Source of the DNA: Rosellinia necatrix
Taxonomy: Eukaryota > Ascomycota > Sordariomycetes > Xylariales > Xylariaceae
Reading direction: 5' to 3'
NCBI GenBank assembly: GCA_021209875.1
Contig: JAGYVD010000003.1
Coordinates: 4,030,001 to 4,094,000, forward strand
DNA length: 64,000 nt
In this document: piece after piece, positions 10,863-21,168 of the stretch
How the letters are laid out: each line of letters opens with the position of its first letter
Position numbering within the stretch: the first letter of the stretch is position 1
Notes under the pieces: generated by a model
The model's database searches: none
What the model saw: the letters and a program-made list of their open reading frames with translations, nothing else
Told to the model about the DNA's origin: nothing
Position numbers and translations under genes: made by a program

Positions 10863-12709
10863 ATGCCCCTTGTAGTTCGCCTCGTCACGCGTACACGGCC
10901 ACAGCATTTAGTGTCTCTCAATCACTTACGCCCAAGTCATCTAACAAGGCTCATGTCCAAGAGGAAATCGGGGGTGTTGGACCGCGCCTCTGATACCCAT
11001 CGGCCGTACCGCATCAGAAAGATGACGGCACAGCCGGCAACGGCCGCCATTGAACTAACTCCTAAAGAGGCTCAGCTCAGGGACCTTCTTCTCGATGCTG
11101 CCAAGTATGTCAACGGTTCACAGCCTACGGCCGAGCCTCTCATCTTACGCTGGGCTGGAGGTTGGGTTCGAGATCGGCTGCTCGGCATCGAGTCGCATGA
11201 CATTGACACTGCTATCAATACCATGACTGGCGAAGCTTTCGCTCTAAAGATATGCGAGCTTTGCGAAAAGCCCGAGACGATAGAGAAGCACGGCATCGCG
11301 AGTGCGGATGTGGGTAATCTGCATAAGATCGCAAGAAATCCGGACAAGTCGAAACATCTTGAGACTACTACCATCAGACTGTTCGGCTTCGACGTTGACT
11401 TCGTGAATCTCCGCAAGGAGACCTATAGCGAGGATAGTCGCAACCCGCAGGTGGAGTTCGGTACCGCCGAAGAAGATGCCCTACGCAGAGATGCCACTGT
11501 GAATGCCTTGTTCTATAATCTGAGCACGAGCAGAGTCGAGGACTTCACGACTGGGCTTGATGATATAAAGTCAAAACTGATCAGAACCCCTCTAGAACCA
11601 TTCCAGACGTTTATGGACGATCCTCTGCGGGTTCTGCGACTGATTCGATTCGCTAGTCGCCTGGGGTTTACCATAGACCCAGCGACTGAGAAGGTCATGG
11701 GGGATGCCAAGGTCCTTGACGCACTCAAACTTAAAATTAGTCGCGAACGAGTTGGTGTAGAAGTCGAGAAGATGCTGAAGGGTAAATTCCATTCCAGAAA
11801 CCGCAATGCATCCGTCTCTAACGGTGGGTAGGAAATAATCCTCGGAGGTCATTGCAGTATATCGATGACTTGCACCTTTACCACACCATATTCACTGATG
11901 CAGCTAAGCCAGATATGCCCATACCAAATCTATCCCGGTGGCACAGTGCCTATGAATGTCTCAGCCATATTATTAAGGACCAGACGTCAGGCTCAATAGC
12001 CAATGTGCTTGTTCAATCAGAAGAAGCTTCTTACCACGCCTGGGTCCTGTGTGCACTCGCACCTTGGGGGTATGTCGATGGGCCCATGCATACCGGTAAA
12101 GGCAGAGCGCCACCTCATCCTATTACTCTAGCTGCGCGCGAGGGTATTAGAGCACCCAATAAGTTGTGCGAACTCGTTACAGCAGCGCACAAGAACAGAG
12201 AAAGTATATTGAGCCTAAAAAATATAGTCGCTCAAAGGACCGCGTTAATGGATGAGCGTGATCGGTTTGGTATGGCAATACGGAGTTGGGATGCGAGAGG
12301 CGGCTACTGGAGGCTTCAGGTTCTATTTAGCATTCTCGTCGACGCCGTGCAGCGTTGGCAGCCGGAAACCACGAGTACCGGTCTGTCTTGTCTCCAATGC
12401 CCGCAGTATGGCGAACGCTCTAACCTTGGCACAGCAGATAACAACGATTTCCTCGGGGAATGGAAGCTATTTCTAGACCATCTTCAAATACTTGATGTTT
12501 TGGACGCTCCTTCACTGAAAAGAATCATCGACGGTACTCAATTAGCCGAAGTGCTAGGTGTTAAACCGGGGAAATGGATGGCAAACGCGTTAGACGTCTG
12601 CTTTGCATGGCAACTTCGTCACCCAGATGCAACAGACCCAGCCGGAGCTATTGACGAGGTCAAGAGTAGAAGAATAGAACTGGGTATACCAGCTAGCTCG
12701 GGACAATAA
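10863..12709 (+). CDS. CCA1: CCA tRNA nucleotidyltransferase
   Basis: Exons 10863-11781 and 11832-12709 are joined by a 50-nt intron (GTAAAT...GTAG), giving 598 aa from the first plausible Met. The enzyme adds or repairs the 3'-CCA end of tRNAs in nucleus, cytosol and mitochondria. The class II nucleotidyltransferase signature GGWVRD (99-104) with metal-binding D113 and D115 (HDIDTAI), the EEDALRRDATVNALFYN motif and DDPLRVLRLIRFASRLGF are all present. Splicing restores MLKGNNPRRSLQYIDDLHLYH. Three in-frame Met codons (10863, 10953, 11022) precede the catalytic domain. The first gives a basic N-terminus free of acidic residues, suited to mitochondrial import, as with the alternative starts known for yeast CCA1. 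Which start dominates cannot be told here. Confidence 0.93.
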
Positions 12710-13539
12710 ACCGCAAAAGCGAGTATGCAGCGAGTATGCGTATTAGTTTACATCTGCGCCTCTAGCCAGTAGATGCGGTGGTTGGCTTGGGGCTATTATT
12801 ACACAATCTTGAAGTTGTTTTATCCCTTGCTATTCAGTGTACTCGTAGCAATTGCGCTGACAATGGTTAGTTTACGAGTTACAAATTAATTACGACGCTA
12901 CGTTTCGACGTTATTAAACATCTGCAGCTCGTTTGAGATGAACTGCTCTGCAGTGTGCGTTCTCTGCCAATACCATGAACACGGATCTCATAACTCAGAC
13001 AGTCCCACAGCCCCACGTTTTTTTCGTGCGTACGGATTATGAACGAACGCCATTGTCCAATCAGATATGTATCTTGGTTTCCCTGTTTGAGCAGCTCCTC
13101 TCAACAACCAATCAATCCAGAGGGGCAACTCACAGTTGGGCACTTTAATCTATGTTGGATGCAGTATCCATGCGAATGAATACCTTGATATCCCCGTGAG
13201 TACAGGGAATAGTCGCGAATAATCGCGAATAATGATAGCAGAATGTCGAACCGAGGCGTAGTCAAAGGAGCCGATTTTCACTCCCTCGTAACGATGCAAA
13301 CTCTCAGCATTGCCCTTAATATCCTACCAGGCTAGGGAGCTGTATATAAAAGTCGTAGCCCAGGCTTCCAAAGTTTTACATCTTCCTTATCCCAAACACA
13401 TCAACAACTCCATACCTGGACTTCTTCTCTCCTCGAGGCTGGTACTCACCTTCGCTCTTTAGCTTCGGCATAAGTCAACTCGATTTGATCTTTTCAAGCT
13501 ACAGTCACTCATTTTCCCATCACACAGTCAGTCGACAAT
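12710..13539. other. Spacer and promoter of the CBM19-type gene
   Basis: No coding signal. The right end reads as a strong fungal promoter: a TATA element followed by a CT-rich, CA-rich leader running into the ATG at 13540. Confidence 0.6.
13343..13351 (+). promoter_or_regulatory. TATA box of the CBM19-type secreted protein gene
   Basis: TATATAAAA lies about 190 nt upstream of the ATG at 13540. It is followed by CT-rich and CAACA-rich sequence typical of highly expressed fungal secreted-protein genes. It is the clearest core promoter element in the window. Confidence 0.6.
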
Positions 13540-14283
13540 ATGCAGTTCCGAACGCAAGCCATGGTAGCGGCCCTGATGGCCTCCGCCGCCGTCGTTGACG
13601 GCCGCATCGGATTAGGGAAATTTGGCTTGGGTGCCAGGCAAGATGAGCACGCGTATGTGACATTCTCTCTCGTGCCGGTGGCAGGGTCCTCGTCAGCCGC
13701 CACGTCCCGCACGGCCGGGGTCCCCAGCGTCACCCCGATCGGCTCGCCCACGGGCCCTGGCGCCACCACGACCCCGACGGTGCCCATAGTCACGTACACC
13801 GTCGTGCCGTCCCCCTCCTCTTCGGGCGCGACCACGTCGGATGTCTCGGCCGGCAACTCGTCCACGTCAGTCGCGGTCACCATCACGAGCTCCTTCCCCG
13901 TGACCCCGCTGCCGACCACGATGCTGACATCCGCCACCCACTTCACCAACTCCTCCTCCTCCCCCTCCTCCTCCTCCGCGCCGGCGCCAACGACCGGATA
14001 CCCCACCAACAACTCCAGCGCCCCGACCGGCGGCCCGAGCCCCACGCCGAGCCCCGGCGGCGGCAGCGGCGGTGCCGAGGCGCCGCTCACGGGCCCCTGC
14101 GAGAACGAGGGCATCTTCAACTGCATCGACGGCAAGTCGTACCAGCAGTGCGCCAGCGGCCACTGGTCCGCCGTCATGCAGATGCCGCCCACGACCAGCT
14201 GCGCCCCGGGCCAGAGCACCAACCTCTGGGCCCGCGACGTCAACAAGGACTACTCGTTCCGGGGTCGCCGTCGGGCCTACTAG
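13540..14283 (+). CDS. Secreted Ser/Thr/Pro-rich protein with CBM19-like domain
   Basis: A single-exon gene of 247 aa. Residues 1-21 form a signal peptide (MQFRTQAMVAALMASAAVVDG). Residues about 50-180 are a low-complexity Ser/Thr/Pro/Gly stalk, expected to be heavily O-mannosylated. Residues about 185-228 form a four-Cys module (C187, C195, C204, C221) with the pattern C-x7-C-IDG-x5-C-x-SG-W-SAVMQM. This resembles carbohydrate-binding module family 19, the chitin-binding tail of yeast chitinase. No catalytic domain or GPI signal is present, and the tail ends in RGRRRAY. The likely role is wall or chitin binding outside the cell. Codon third positions are almost all G or C. A TATA box precedes it. 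Confidence 0.85.
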   Translation: MQFRTQAMVAALMASAAVVDGRIGLGKFGLGARQDEHAYVTFSLVPVAGSSSAATSRTAGVPSVTPIGSPTGPGATTTPTVPIVTYTVVPSPSSSGATTSDVSAGNSSTSVAVTITSSFPVTPLPTTMLTSATHFTNSSSSPSSSSAPAPTTGYPTNNSSAPTGGPSPTPSPGGGSGGAEAPLTGPCENEGIFNCIDGKSYQQCASGHWSAVMQMPPTTSCAPGQSTNLWARDVNKDYSFRGRRRAY

Positions 14284-14336
14284 GCCACGCTTGCGGACGT
14301 CGGTCCCCTAGCACAAGTCTCCTTTCCTTTTTTTCC

Positions 14337-14358
14337 TTTTTTTTTTTTTTTTTTTTAT
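14337..14358. repeat. Poly(T) tract
   Basis: A run of 22 T residues just after the stop of the CBM19-type gene, probably within or after its 3' UTR. Confidence 0.85.
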
Positions 14359-14402
14359 ACAAAGAAAAGGGTGGAAGCACATGGATAAAATTAGATGGTG
14401 GT

Positions 14403-14432
14403 GTATGTATGTATGTATGTATGTATGTATGT
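14403..14432. repeat. (GTAT)n microsatellite
   Basis: About seven tandem GTAT units. The same tetramer recurs in the MFS intron and near 48.5 kb. Confidence 0.9.
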
Positions 14433-15181
14433 GTAGAAAAATAGGCTTGGTTGGCCTACGGACACCCGTGGACTGAATGCATTTCCCCACGATTCTCATG
14501 TACTTCGCTGGGGAGATACTTTGATTCTCTGTAAAGTTAGAATGTCATTTTCTCTATTACTTTGGCTAGACCTCTGTGTTAAGAGGGCGATCCAATACGA
14601 TATTTTTGTATTTATTTATTACCTTGTCGCTAGTTAGCTATTTTAATACGGAGTATACCGAACATTCTCAGCTATTAGCCTATCCAGGTGGGTAGGTGGG
14701 CGATGAAATAACTTTGCTGATGTGTAGTTCAAACGTGAATTAACATATACGTTGATAATTGCAGCTCTTGGGCTATCTCCAAGTAAGTAGCAGCGTCGAA
14801 GTGCATATTGTGATAGGAGAGTAATTGAGTATAGCCGGTCTATATATTGAGGAGGTTTAATATACATATCAAATATACCTACTGTGCGACGCAGTGATGG
14901 CGATGAAACATAACGCTGCGCAAGCATTTTGTTTTATTTATATCAATCCAATAAATCTTTGATACGCACTTCCGACAGGTAAAGCAAGCCGATCGGATTT
15001 CTAGAGATTGGTGTGTAAAAATAATGACGTTGCCCCGGTGAGTCTCGCCGGGATCGGCGCATCCGCCGAAGGTGCTAAATCGGTCTTTTAGTCATCAGCA
15101 ACATTCTCCTCTTTGTCCTTTGTCGTTAGAGGTAGCCCGTTACTTCTTTCCTAGATAATATAGTATCGCCAATATCACAAC

Positions 15182-17054
15182 ATGGTGAGCCGAACCGAAA
15201 GTGTTTCGATACATGAGCTGAATGAGCTGTCGCCACATGGCACTGAAGACGTACAAGTCACCAGAGACACTGCCGTGGATAATGACGGCGACGGGGCATC
15301 GGCAACATCTGACGCCCGACAGCTAGAGAGCAGTAGAAAGAGGGCGCTTATTCTCCTAGGTGCCTCAATTTCGCAGTTGCCAATATGGGGTGAGTGAGTC
15401 CGGCCTTACACTCTCCTTTAATACTCCTTATTTGCCCTATCCCTTTAGCTATGCTTGTCTTCCCCTTGATATTCATACATGCATGCATGTATGTATGTAT
15501 GTATGTATGTATGTATGTATGTATATACACCCCGTCTGGTAGTATTGACACGATCGCAGGCTTCACCATGAGCTACGGCGTCTTCCAGGAGTACTACATG
15601 CGTAGCTGGACGCTCTCCGGCAGCCGCGACGTGACGGGCATCATCGGCACGACGTCGAACGGGGTGCTCTACCTGTCGATGCCGATTCTCTTCGCGGCCT
15701 TCACGCGGCGCTGGGCGGCGCGGCGGCAGGCGGCGGCGGCGGCGGGTGCCGTCCTCGCGGCCGCGAGCTTCGCGCTGTCGTCCCTGAGCACCGACGTCTG
15801 GCACCTCGTCGCCACGCAGGGCGTGCTCGCCAGCCTCGGCTGCGCCCTCGTCTATAGCCCGACCACGCTCTCGCTGGGCGAGTGGTTCGGCACGGCGGGC
15901 GGCAGCAGTAACAGCCGCGCCGTCGCGTACGGCGTCACGCTGTCCTGCAAGAACGTCGTCGGCTCCGTCGTGCCGTTTCTCGCGCGCGCCCTGCTCGAGG
16001 CCCACGGCTTCCGCGTCGCCATGCGCGTCTGGGCCGCCGTGGCGCTGGGGACGAGTCGTAAGTCCATCTCCCAGAATCAATCTCCTTTCCTCCTCCCGCT
16101 TTACCCTCGCCCCCTTTCGTTTCAACTACGTAGAGTTTCCCAACGAAAGTTGGGTCGTAAATCTGAAGAAGAAGACTTTTCCCGCGTTTGCCGGATTACT
16201 GACTTGCGAACCGAACCAACACTGCAAAGGGAACAAGTAAATAACTAATTCCGTCAGTCCTTTCCATCGCACTGGTCCCAACACACCCCGCAATCCTCGC
16301 CGGCTCGTCCGCAGACCGGGGCCAGGGCCAGGGGCGGGGGCGGCGCGAGAGGGCGATCCCGTGGCACTTCCTGCGGCACCGGACGATCTACGTGTACGGG
16401 GCGGCGATCGCGCTGCAGAGCGCCGGGTACGGGATCCCGCAGTCGTACCTGCCGACGTACGCGCGCGAGGTGGCGCGGCTGTCGCAGACGTCGGCGACGC
16501 TGCTCCTGACCGTCTTCAACGTGCCGGGGATCCTGGCCTCGTTCCTGTTCGGCTATCTTAGCGGCGGCGGTAGCGACAACAACAATAACAATAACCGGCA
16601 CATTAGGCTCTCGGCGTCCGGCGTCGCGGCCGTCTCGGGCCTGGCCTCGGCGCTGGCAGCGCTCCTGCTCTGGGGCCTCGCGGCCCGCGGCAGCCTCGCG
16701 CAGCTGCTCGCCTTCTCGGCCACCTTCGGCTTCTTCGCCGGCGGCTACAGCGCCACGTGGGGCGGCGTCGTCGCCGAGCTCGAGGCCGAGGCCGCGCGCT
16801 GGAACGAGGCCGTCGACGCCGGCATGCTCTACGGCCTGCTGAACGGCGCCCGCGGCGTCGGGTACGTCGGCGGCGGCCTCTTCAGCGTCCCGCTCCTGAA
16901 GGCCGGCGGTGGCGGCGGTGGGATCTCGGCTGGCGGGGGGTCCGGGTACGCCTCAATGTACGGGCCGCTGATCTTGTTCACCGGCTTGTCGTCGGTGTTT
17001 GGGGGCTGGGGCATTCTCTGGAGGTGGATACCCCCGATCCGCAGGTTGCCGTGA
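15182..17054 (+). CDS. MFS transporter, monocarboxylate-transporter-like
   Basis: Exons 15182-15389, 15560-16057 and 16258-17054, with introns of 170 and 200 nt (GTGAGT...GCAG; GTAAGT...TCAG), giving 500 aa. The hydrophilic N-terminus is about 60 residues long. The first membrane span leads into WGFTMSYGVFQEYY, typical of fungal MCT-like (MCH) carriers, followed by GIIGTTSNGVLYLSMPILF. A loop after span 6 (GQGQGRGRRERAIPW) separates the two six-helix halves. The second half contains a six-Asn stretch and a Gly-rich loop between late spans. The substrate is unknown; the family moves monocarboxylates or related acids across membranes. Exons 2 and 3 are extremely GC-rich (codon-third G/C) while both introns are not. 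The first intron carries a GTAT microsatellite. Confidence 0.9.
15477..15524. repeat. (ATGC)n/(ATGT)n microsatellite in MFS intron 1
   Basis: About 48 nt of ATGC then ATGT units inside the first intron of the MFS transporter, close to its acceptor site. Confidence 0.9.
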
Positions 17055-19454
17055 TTTATTGCCATCGGCTTCGTTGCCGCTATTAAACGGTTGGTTTGCA
17101 GTGTAGAGATGGGATACGACTGCGTCGGACGCATTTCATGGCCATGAATCCCCATAACATGCTCGATAAATCATATATGTGGGGGAATGGCTCTGTAGTA
17201 TATTGCTCTCGTCCAGGAATTGATATACCTGTACTGTCTTGAAGCGTAAAGCTGTCTAAGACATCACACACCACTGTCGACGCTTAGTCATAAATATAAT
17301 CGACCTGTCGTACAGCCTCTACCGCTATACCACCTTGTTTGCTATGTTGTTTATGGTACCCTTTGGTTGAGCCATCAAGATCAATAGGTTTGCCTCTGAA
17401 ACCGTCTGGTATGCATCATTATCCCACGTGCCCTTGAGGGTGGATTAGCTTAGCCTCCCCCTTGATCTGTTGCCACCTTAGTTGTTATACTTGCAGCTCG
17501 GCTTCCATCGTCGTGGACCGTACATATACATGTGTTATTCGATGTATGGTTAAAGTACGAGGGCTTGGGTCGGGGAATTCATGTGAGCATGCTGTGGACA
17601 GGTGTTGCACTAGAGAACACCGATGAGCACTGCGCGATCCAGGAATACAGCCCCAGGAAGGAAGGCCGGCGGTAGCGAAGCAGGCACAGGGGAGTAGAAT
17701 GAATACTATGCATGTTACCGGTTCTGTCCTGGTCGAATCGACGATGTCATGGCGTGGCATTGTTCAGTATGGCCCAATTCCCTGCAAAGCTAAAATAGGA
17801 ACTATGGCGGTCCTGTTCATACACTACACATACACTCCATAAGTACCTAGGTAGTTATTGCGGGAGCGCTAAGTGGATACTCTTAGCGAAGTACTACATA
17901 CCTAGGTACCTTGCATAAGAAACAGCCGGACCGTTGAGTAGTTTCCACTACAGGCACAGCGCCGGTACAGCAGTAACTAGTGGTAATAACTAACTTACCA
18001 GTCAACCGGCCACTAGACTAGTTAAGGATGGGTTCATGCCGGTGACAGCTTCAACCCTGCCTATCATTATCCTAGGTAGGTTAGACAGCTCTGTACCACG
18101 CAGAGGTTGCTTGCTGAAATGTAACACGAAAGAGGAGACGCAATTCCTTGACAGGCGCGAGCATCCATGATGCAAATGCAAGTGGGGGGCTATTGGACTA
18201 TCCAGGTTCAACCCGGTGTCTGGGTGACCTCGTGGTCCCCCTCCTCTGCCTTCAGATTACCATCGAGGTCCTTGAGTCTACATAATGCTACCCAAGTATC
18301 CAGGTAGCTAGCTAGGTACCAAGTATGAAGAGGGAGAGGAGCTTGGTGACACTGCAGGGCGAGTTACATAGTGCAGTCAGTCAGTCAGTCAGTCAGTCAC
18401 TCACTCACTCACTCACTACTACAGCATGTACTTGTAGCGGCGTGTTGACCCGCCTTGTTTGTTTTGATCCGTCTCCATCCCAACCCTGCCTCCTCTATAA
18501 CACTTCGTACTAGTCCTATCATTGAGGTAGAGGTAAGGTTAAAAGGCCAGGCATATATGACAACCTCTTGCATTAGACCGTTGCCCTGGCGAAATGCGCT
18601 CAAACGGACCTCTACGATCTGAATGGGGAATAAATCTTGTGCCGATCTCGGCTCACACATTGCCGTATACACTGGGCCATCTCAATCCATAACCACTTAG
18701 ACACAGCATATCGTGATTGCCTCTGGTCCCTTGGAAGCAAACAGTTCGTTCGAACGTACGTCTGATCAGCAATTCTCAAGTCAACGGCTAGCGGATTTCA
18801 TAGAGCCTATACTATGGTACCTGCTAAGTAGGCATATTCTTGCGGGGTTGTAAAATGCAACAGGGCAAAGTGATCGCCCCTCTCCACATGGCTCGCGACC
18901 ACCAGCATCGAGTTTAGGAATAAAAGGCGTCCTTATCAGGCCGAGGGGGGAAAAGGGCAGTATCTTCATCCTGGCCTAGTCTGGCCTCGCTTACAGCAGA
19001 TATCGCTATTTTAAGTCGGATCATAGACGATCCGCCATACGATAAATTTGCTAAAAAAAAAAAAAAAAGGTCATTCTGCCCCAGGGGAGAATCCATGTTA
19101 GCACATACCCATGACGGTGGACATGTGAATAGAGGAGCAGCCCACAAAGCCTCCCCAGAATATCTATAACGCTTTCCCTGCCTCTATATGTCCTTTATCG
19201 ACTCACCTGAGCTACGTGGCCTTGGTCCATTCGACGACGTGGGGAAATGGCATGGCCGCTGGTTGACGCTAGAAGCGGAACATAGTCCGTGAACCCTTGT
19301 TGTTGGCCTTGAAGTCCAACACCGCCTATACTGAACCACAATGCGATGCCTTACTCCGTGATGTATGTCCAAAAGAGAGAAGTGCCGCGGCGAGGTGAAT
19401 CCAAAATGGCGGACCAGGGAACGGAAGAAAATGGGTGCTTGCTCACTTGTCCGC
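17055..19454. other. 2.4-kb spacer
   Basis: Holds the 3' flanks of the MFS gene (plus) and the AFG1-like gene (minus), several partial TACCTAGG motifs (near 17845, 17899, 18070, 18300) and a CAGT/CACT tandem repeat. An A-run lies at about 19053-19068. No frame has a recognisable motif. Confidence 0.5.
18375..18418. repeat. Compound (CAGT)n(CACT)n tandem repeat
   Basis: About six CAGT-type units pass directly into about five CACT-type units. It is a compound tetranucleotide microsatellite in a spacer. Confidence 0.9.
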
Positions 19455-21168
19455 TCACATGCTGTCCTCCATCTGCCGGCTCCGCACCTTCGCCCATTCA
19501 TCCTTCTCCTTCTTGCCGCCTTTGTTCTCCAGCCCCATTCCGCGTTCAACCCATTCCTTGCTTGCCATCTCGCTCAACCGAGATAGCGCGCGCGCAAAGG
19601 CGAATCGTTCTTCGTCGCCTGAGAATAGATTTGAATTTTTCAGCTGGTCAATGTTGCTATCCATGTCTTCCATCATGTGCTGCATGGCGTGACTGGCGGA
19701 CTCGATGTTGCCGAGCTCCTTGGTAGATGTACCTTCCTTCTGGAGTGAGTGATGAAGCTCTTCTGGAGAGATGAAGAGTTGGGTTAGTGGCACGGCAGTT
19801 GTAAGTACCAGCTTAGCGTGTGATTCGTAGACCGCATCGATAAAGGTGATAAATCGCCTCGCAAGATCACGCTCACGAAATGTCATTCCAGGAATATCGG
19901 ACACGATGAAGGCGTCATAGCTACGCATTAGTTCAAGATAGTCGGCTGCCCCAGTCGCACGCCCAATCAGCTCTTGGAATGTAAACCAGGCGCAACGTCC
20001 GCTGACACGCGGTACGTGGATTTCACGTCCCCAGACTTTCTGAGTTTCCGGATGCGGTTCGGGATTCTCAGGGTCGCCCAAGAAGTGTAGCCACTTTTCG
20101 ACGTGGGAGGCAGCATGGCTATCAAGAGGTGTGTGATAGACGCCAGAAGGCGGTCTGGGGATCTTGCGGTAGTCCGTAGGCGAGTCGAGATTGATGACGT
20201 GGAGGCGCGATTTCAAGAGATTTATGGCGGGGATAAAAGACGCTCGTTGTATCCCATTCTTATACAGCTCGTCGGGATGCCGATTGGAGGTTGTGACGAG
20301 AACCACGCCATGGGACATGAGCGACTCGAGCAACCTCCGCAGTATCATGGCGTCGGCGACATCAGTGCACTGAAACTCATCAAAACATAAGACGTTGGCC
20401 TGGTCGGCAATATCGGCAGCAACGAAGGGGACGGCATCGATGTCATTGCCATGCTCCATCTTCATACGGTGCAGCCGTTTGTGTATGTCTTGCATGAAGT
20501 TATGAAAGTGTATCCTCGTCTTGGACTTGACAGCGCTCGGCAGCGTATCGTAGAAAAGATCCATCAACATCGTCTTGCCACTCCCAACATCACCGTACAG
20601 ATACAACCCCCGCGGCAGGTCGCTCGGGATCTCTTGTATGGCGCCAGCCCCGGCCTTGGACCCAAACCACCCAAACAACGACTTTGTCGGCTTCAGAGAC
20701 TCGAGAGTGGGGTGTACGACGGGCCGAGACCCGTAGTGTACGAGTTCATCGTGTAGATGCTGCAGGCTTTGGATGATCCCACGCTGGTGTTCGTCTTCGC
20801 GCAGACGACCTGCGGCTACTCGCTTATCATACTCTTCTATTGGGCCGACGTCATCGGACGATTCCGCTGCTCGCACTCAGCCATAAGCAAAGAGGACTAC
20901 AGAGTGTCGGCAGCAACATACTTGGCTCTACGGGGCCCGGCGCAACAGTGGCACGCCGCCGTTTCACGATGCCGGCGGTTTGGGTGTGCGGTCTCCATTG
21001 ACTCACAGGACTGTCCCAGCTTATACTGTGTGTTATCTTCACATATCGCCGCCTCCCGCCGATGCGCAAACACTCGGCCTTAACGCCCGAGCGTGTTTCT
21101 ACTCGCGGAAATGATCGTACGGGTGGGATAGATCGAGCCAGGGGCGTTCGGATTAGGGAGAGGCGCAT
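19455..21168 (-). CDS. AFG1: AFG1-like ATPase (mitochondrial, LACE1 family)
   Basis: Exons 21168-20922 and 20866-19455 are joined across a 55-nt intron (GTATGT...GCAG), giving 552 aa. AFG1/LACE1 proteins are mitochondrial inner-membrane P-loop ATPases that help degrade or extract respiratory-complex subunits. The N-terminus MRLSLIRTPLARSIPPVRSF is a good presequence. Walker A GDVGSGKT is at about 174-181, Walker B VLCFDEF at about 241-247, and the sensor-like VLVTTSNRHPDELYKNG follows. The family blocks AAGRLREDEHQRGI, WFTFQELIGRATGAADYLEL and FITFIDAVYESHAKLV are present. An alternative acceptor 9 nt upstream (CTGAG) would insert three residues. Upstream in-frame Met codons exist, but the chosen one gives the presequence. 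Confidence 0.93.

Larger units (their letters stand above)
14284..15181. other. Spacer with 3' UTR and simple repeats
   Basis: 3' flank of the CBM19-type gene, with a 22-nt T-run and a GTAT repeat, then AT-rich sequence up to the MFS gene. No gene seen. Confidence 0.6.

Noticed and set aside
15445..16125. 226-codon minus-strand ORF
   Set aside because: Shadow of MFS exon 2; Arg-rich with no motif.
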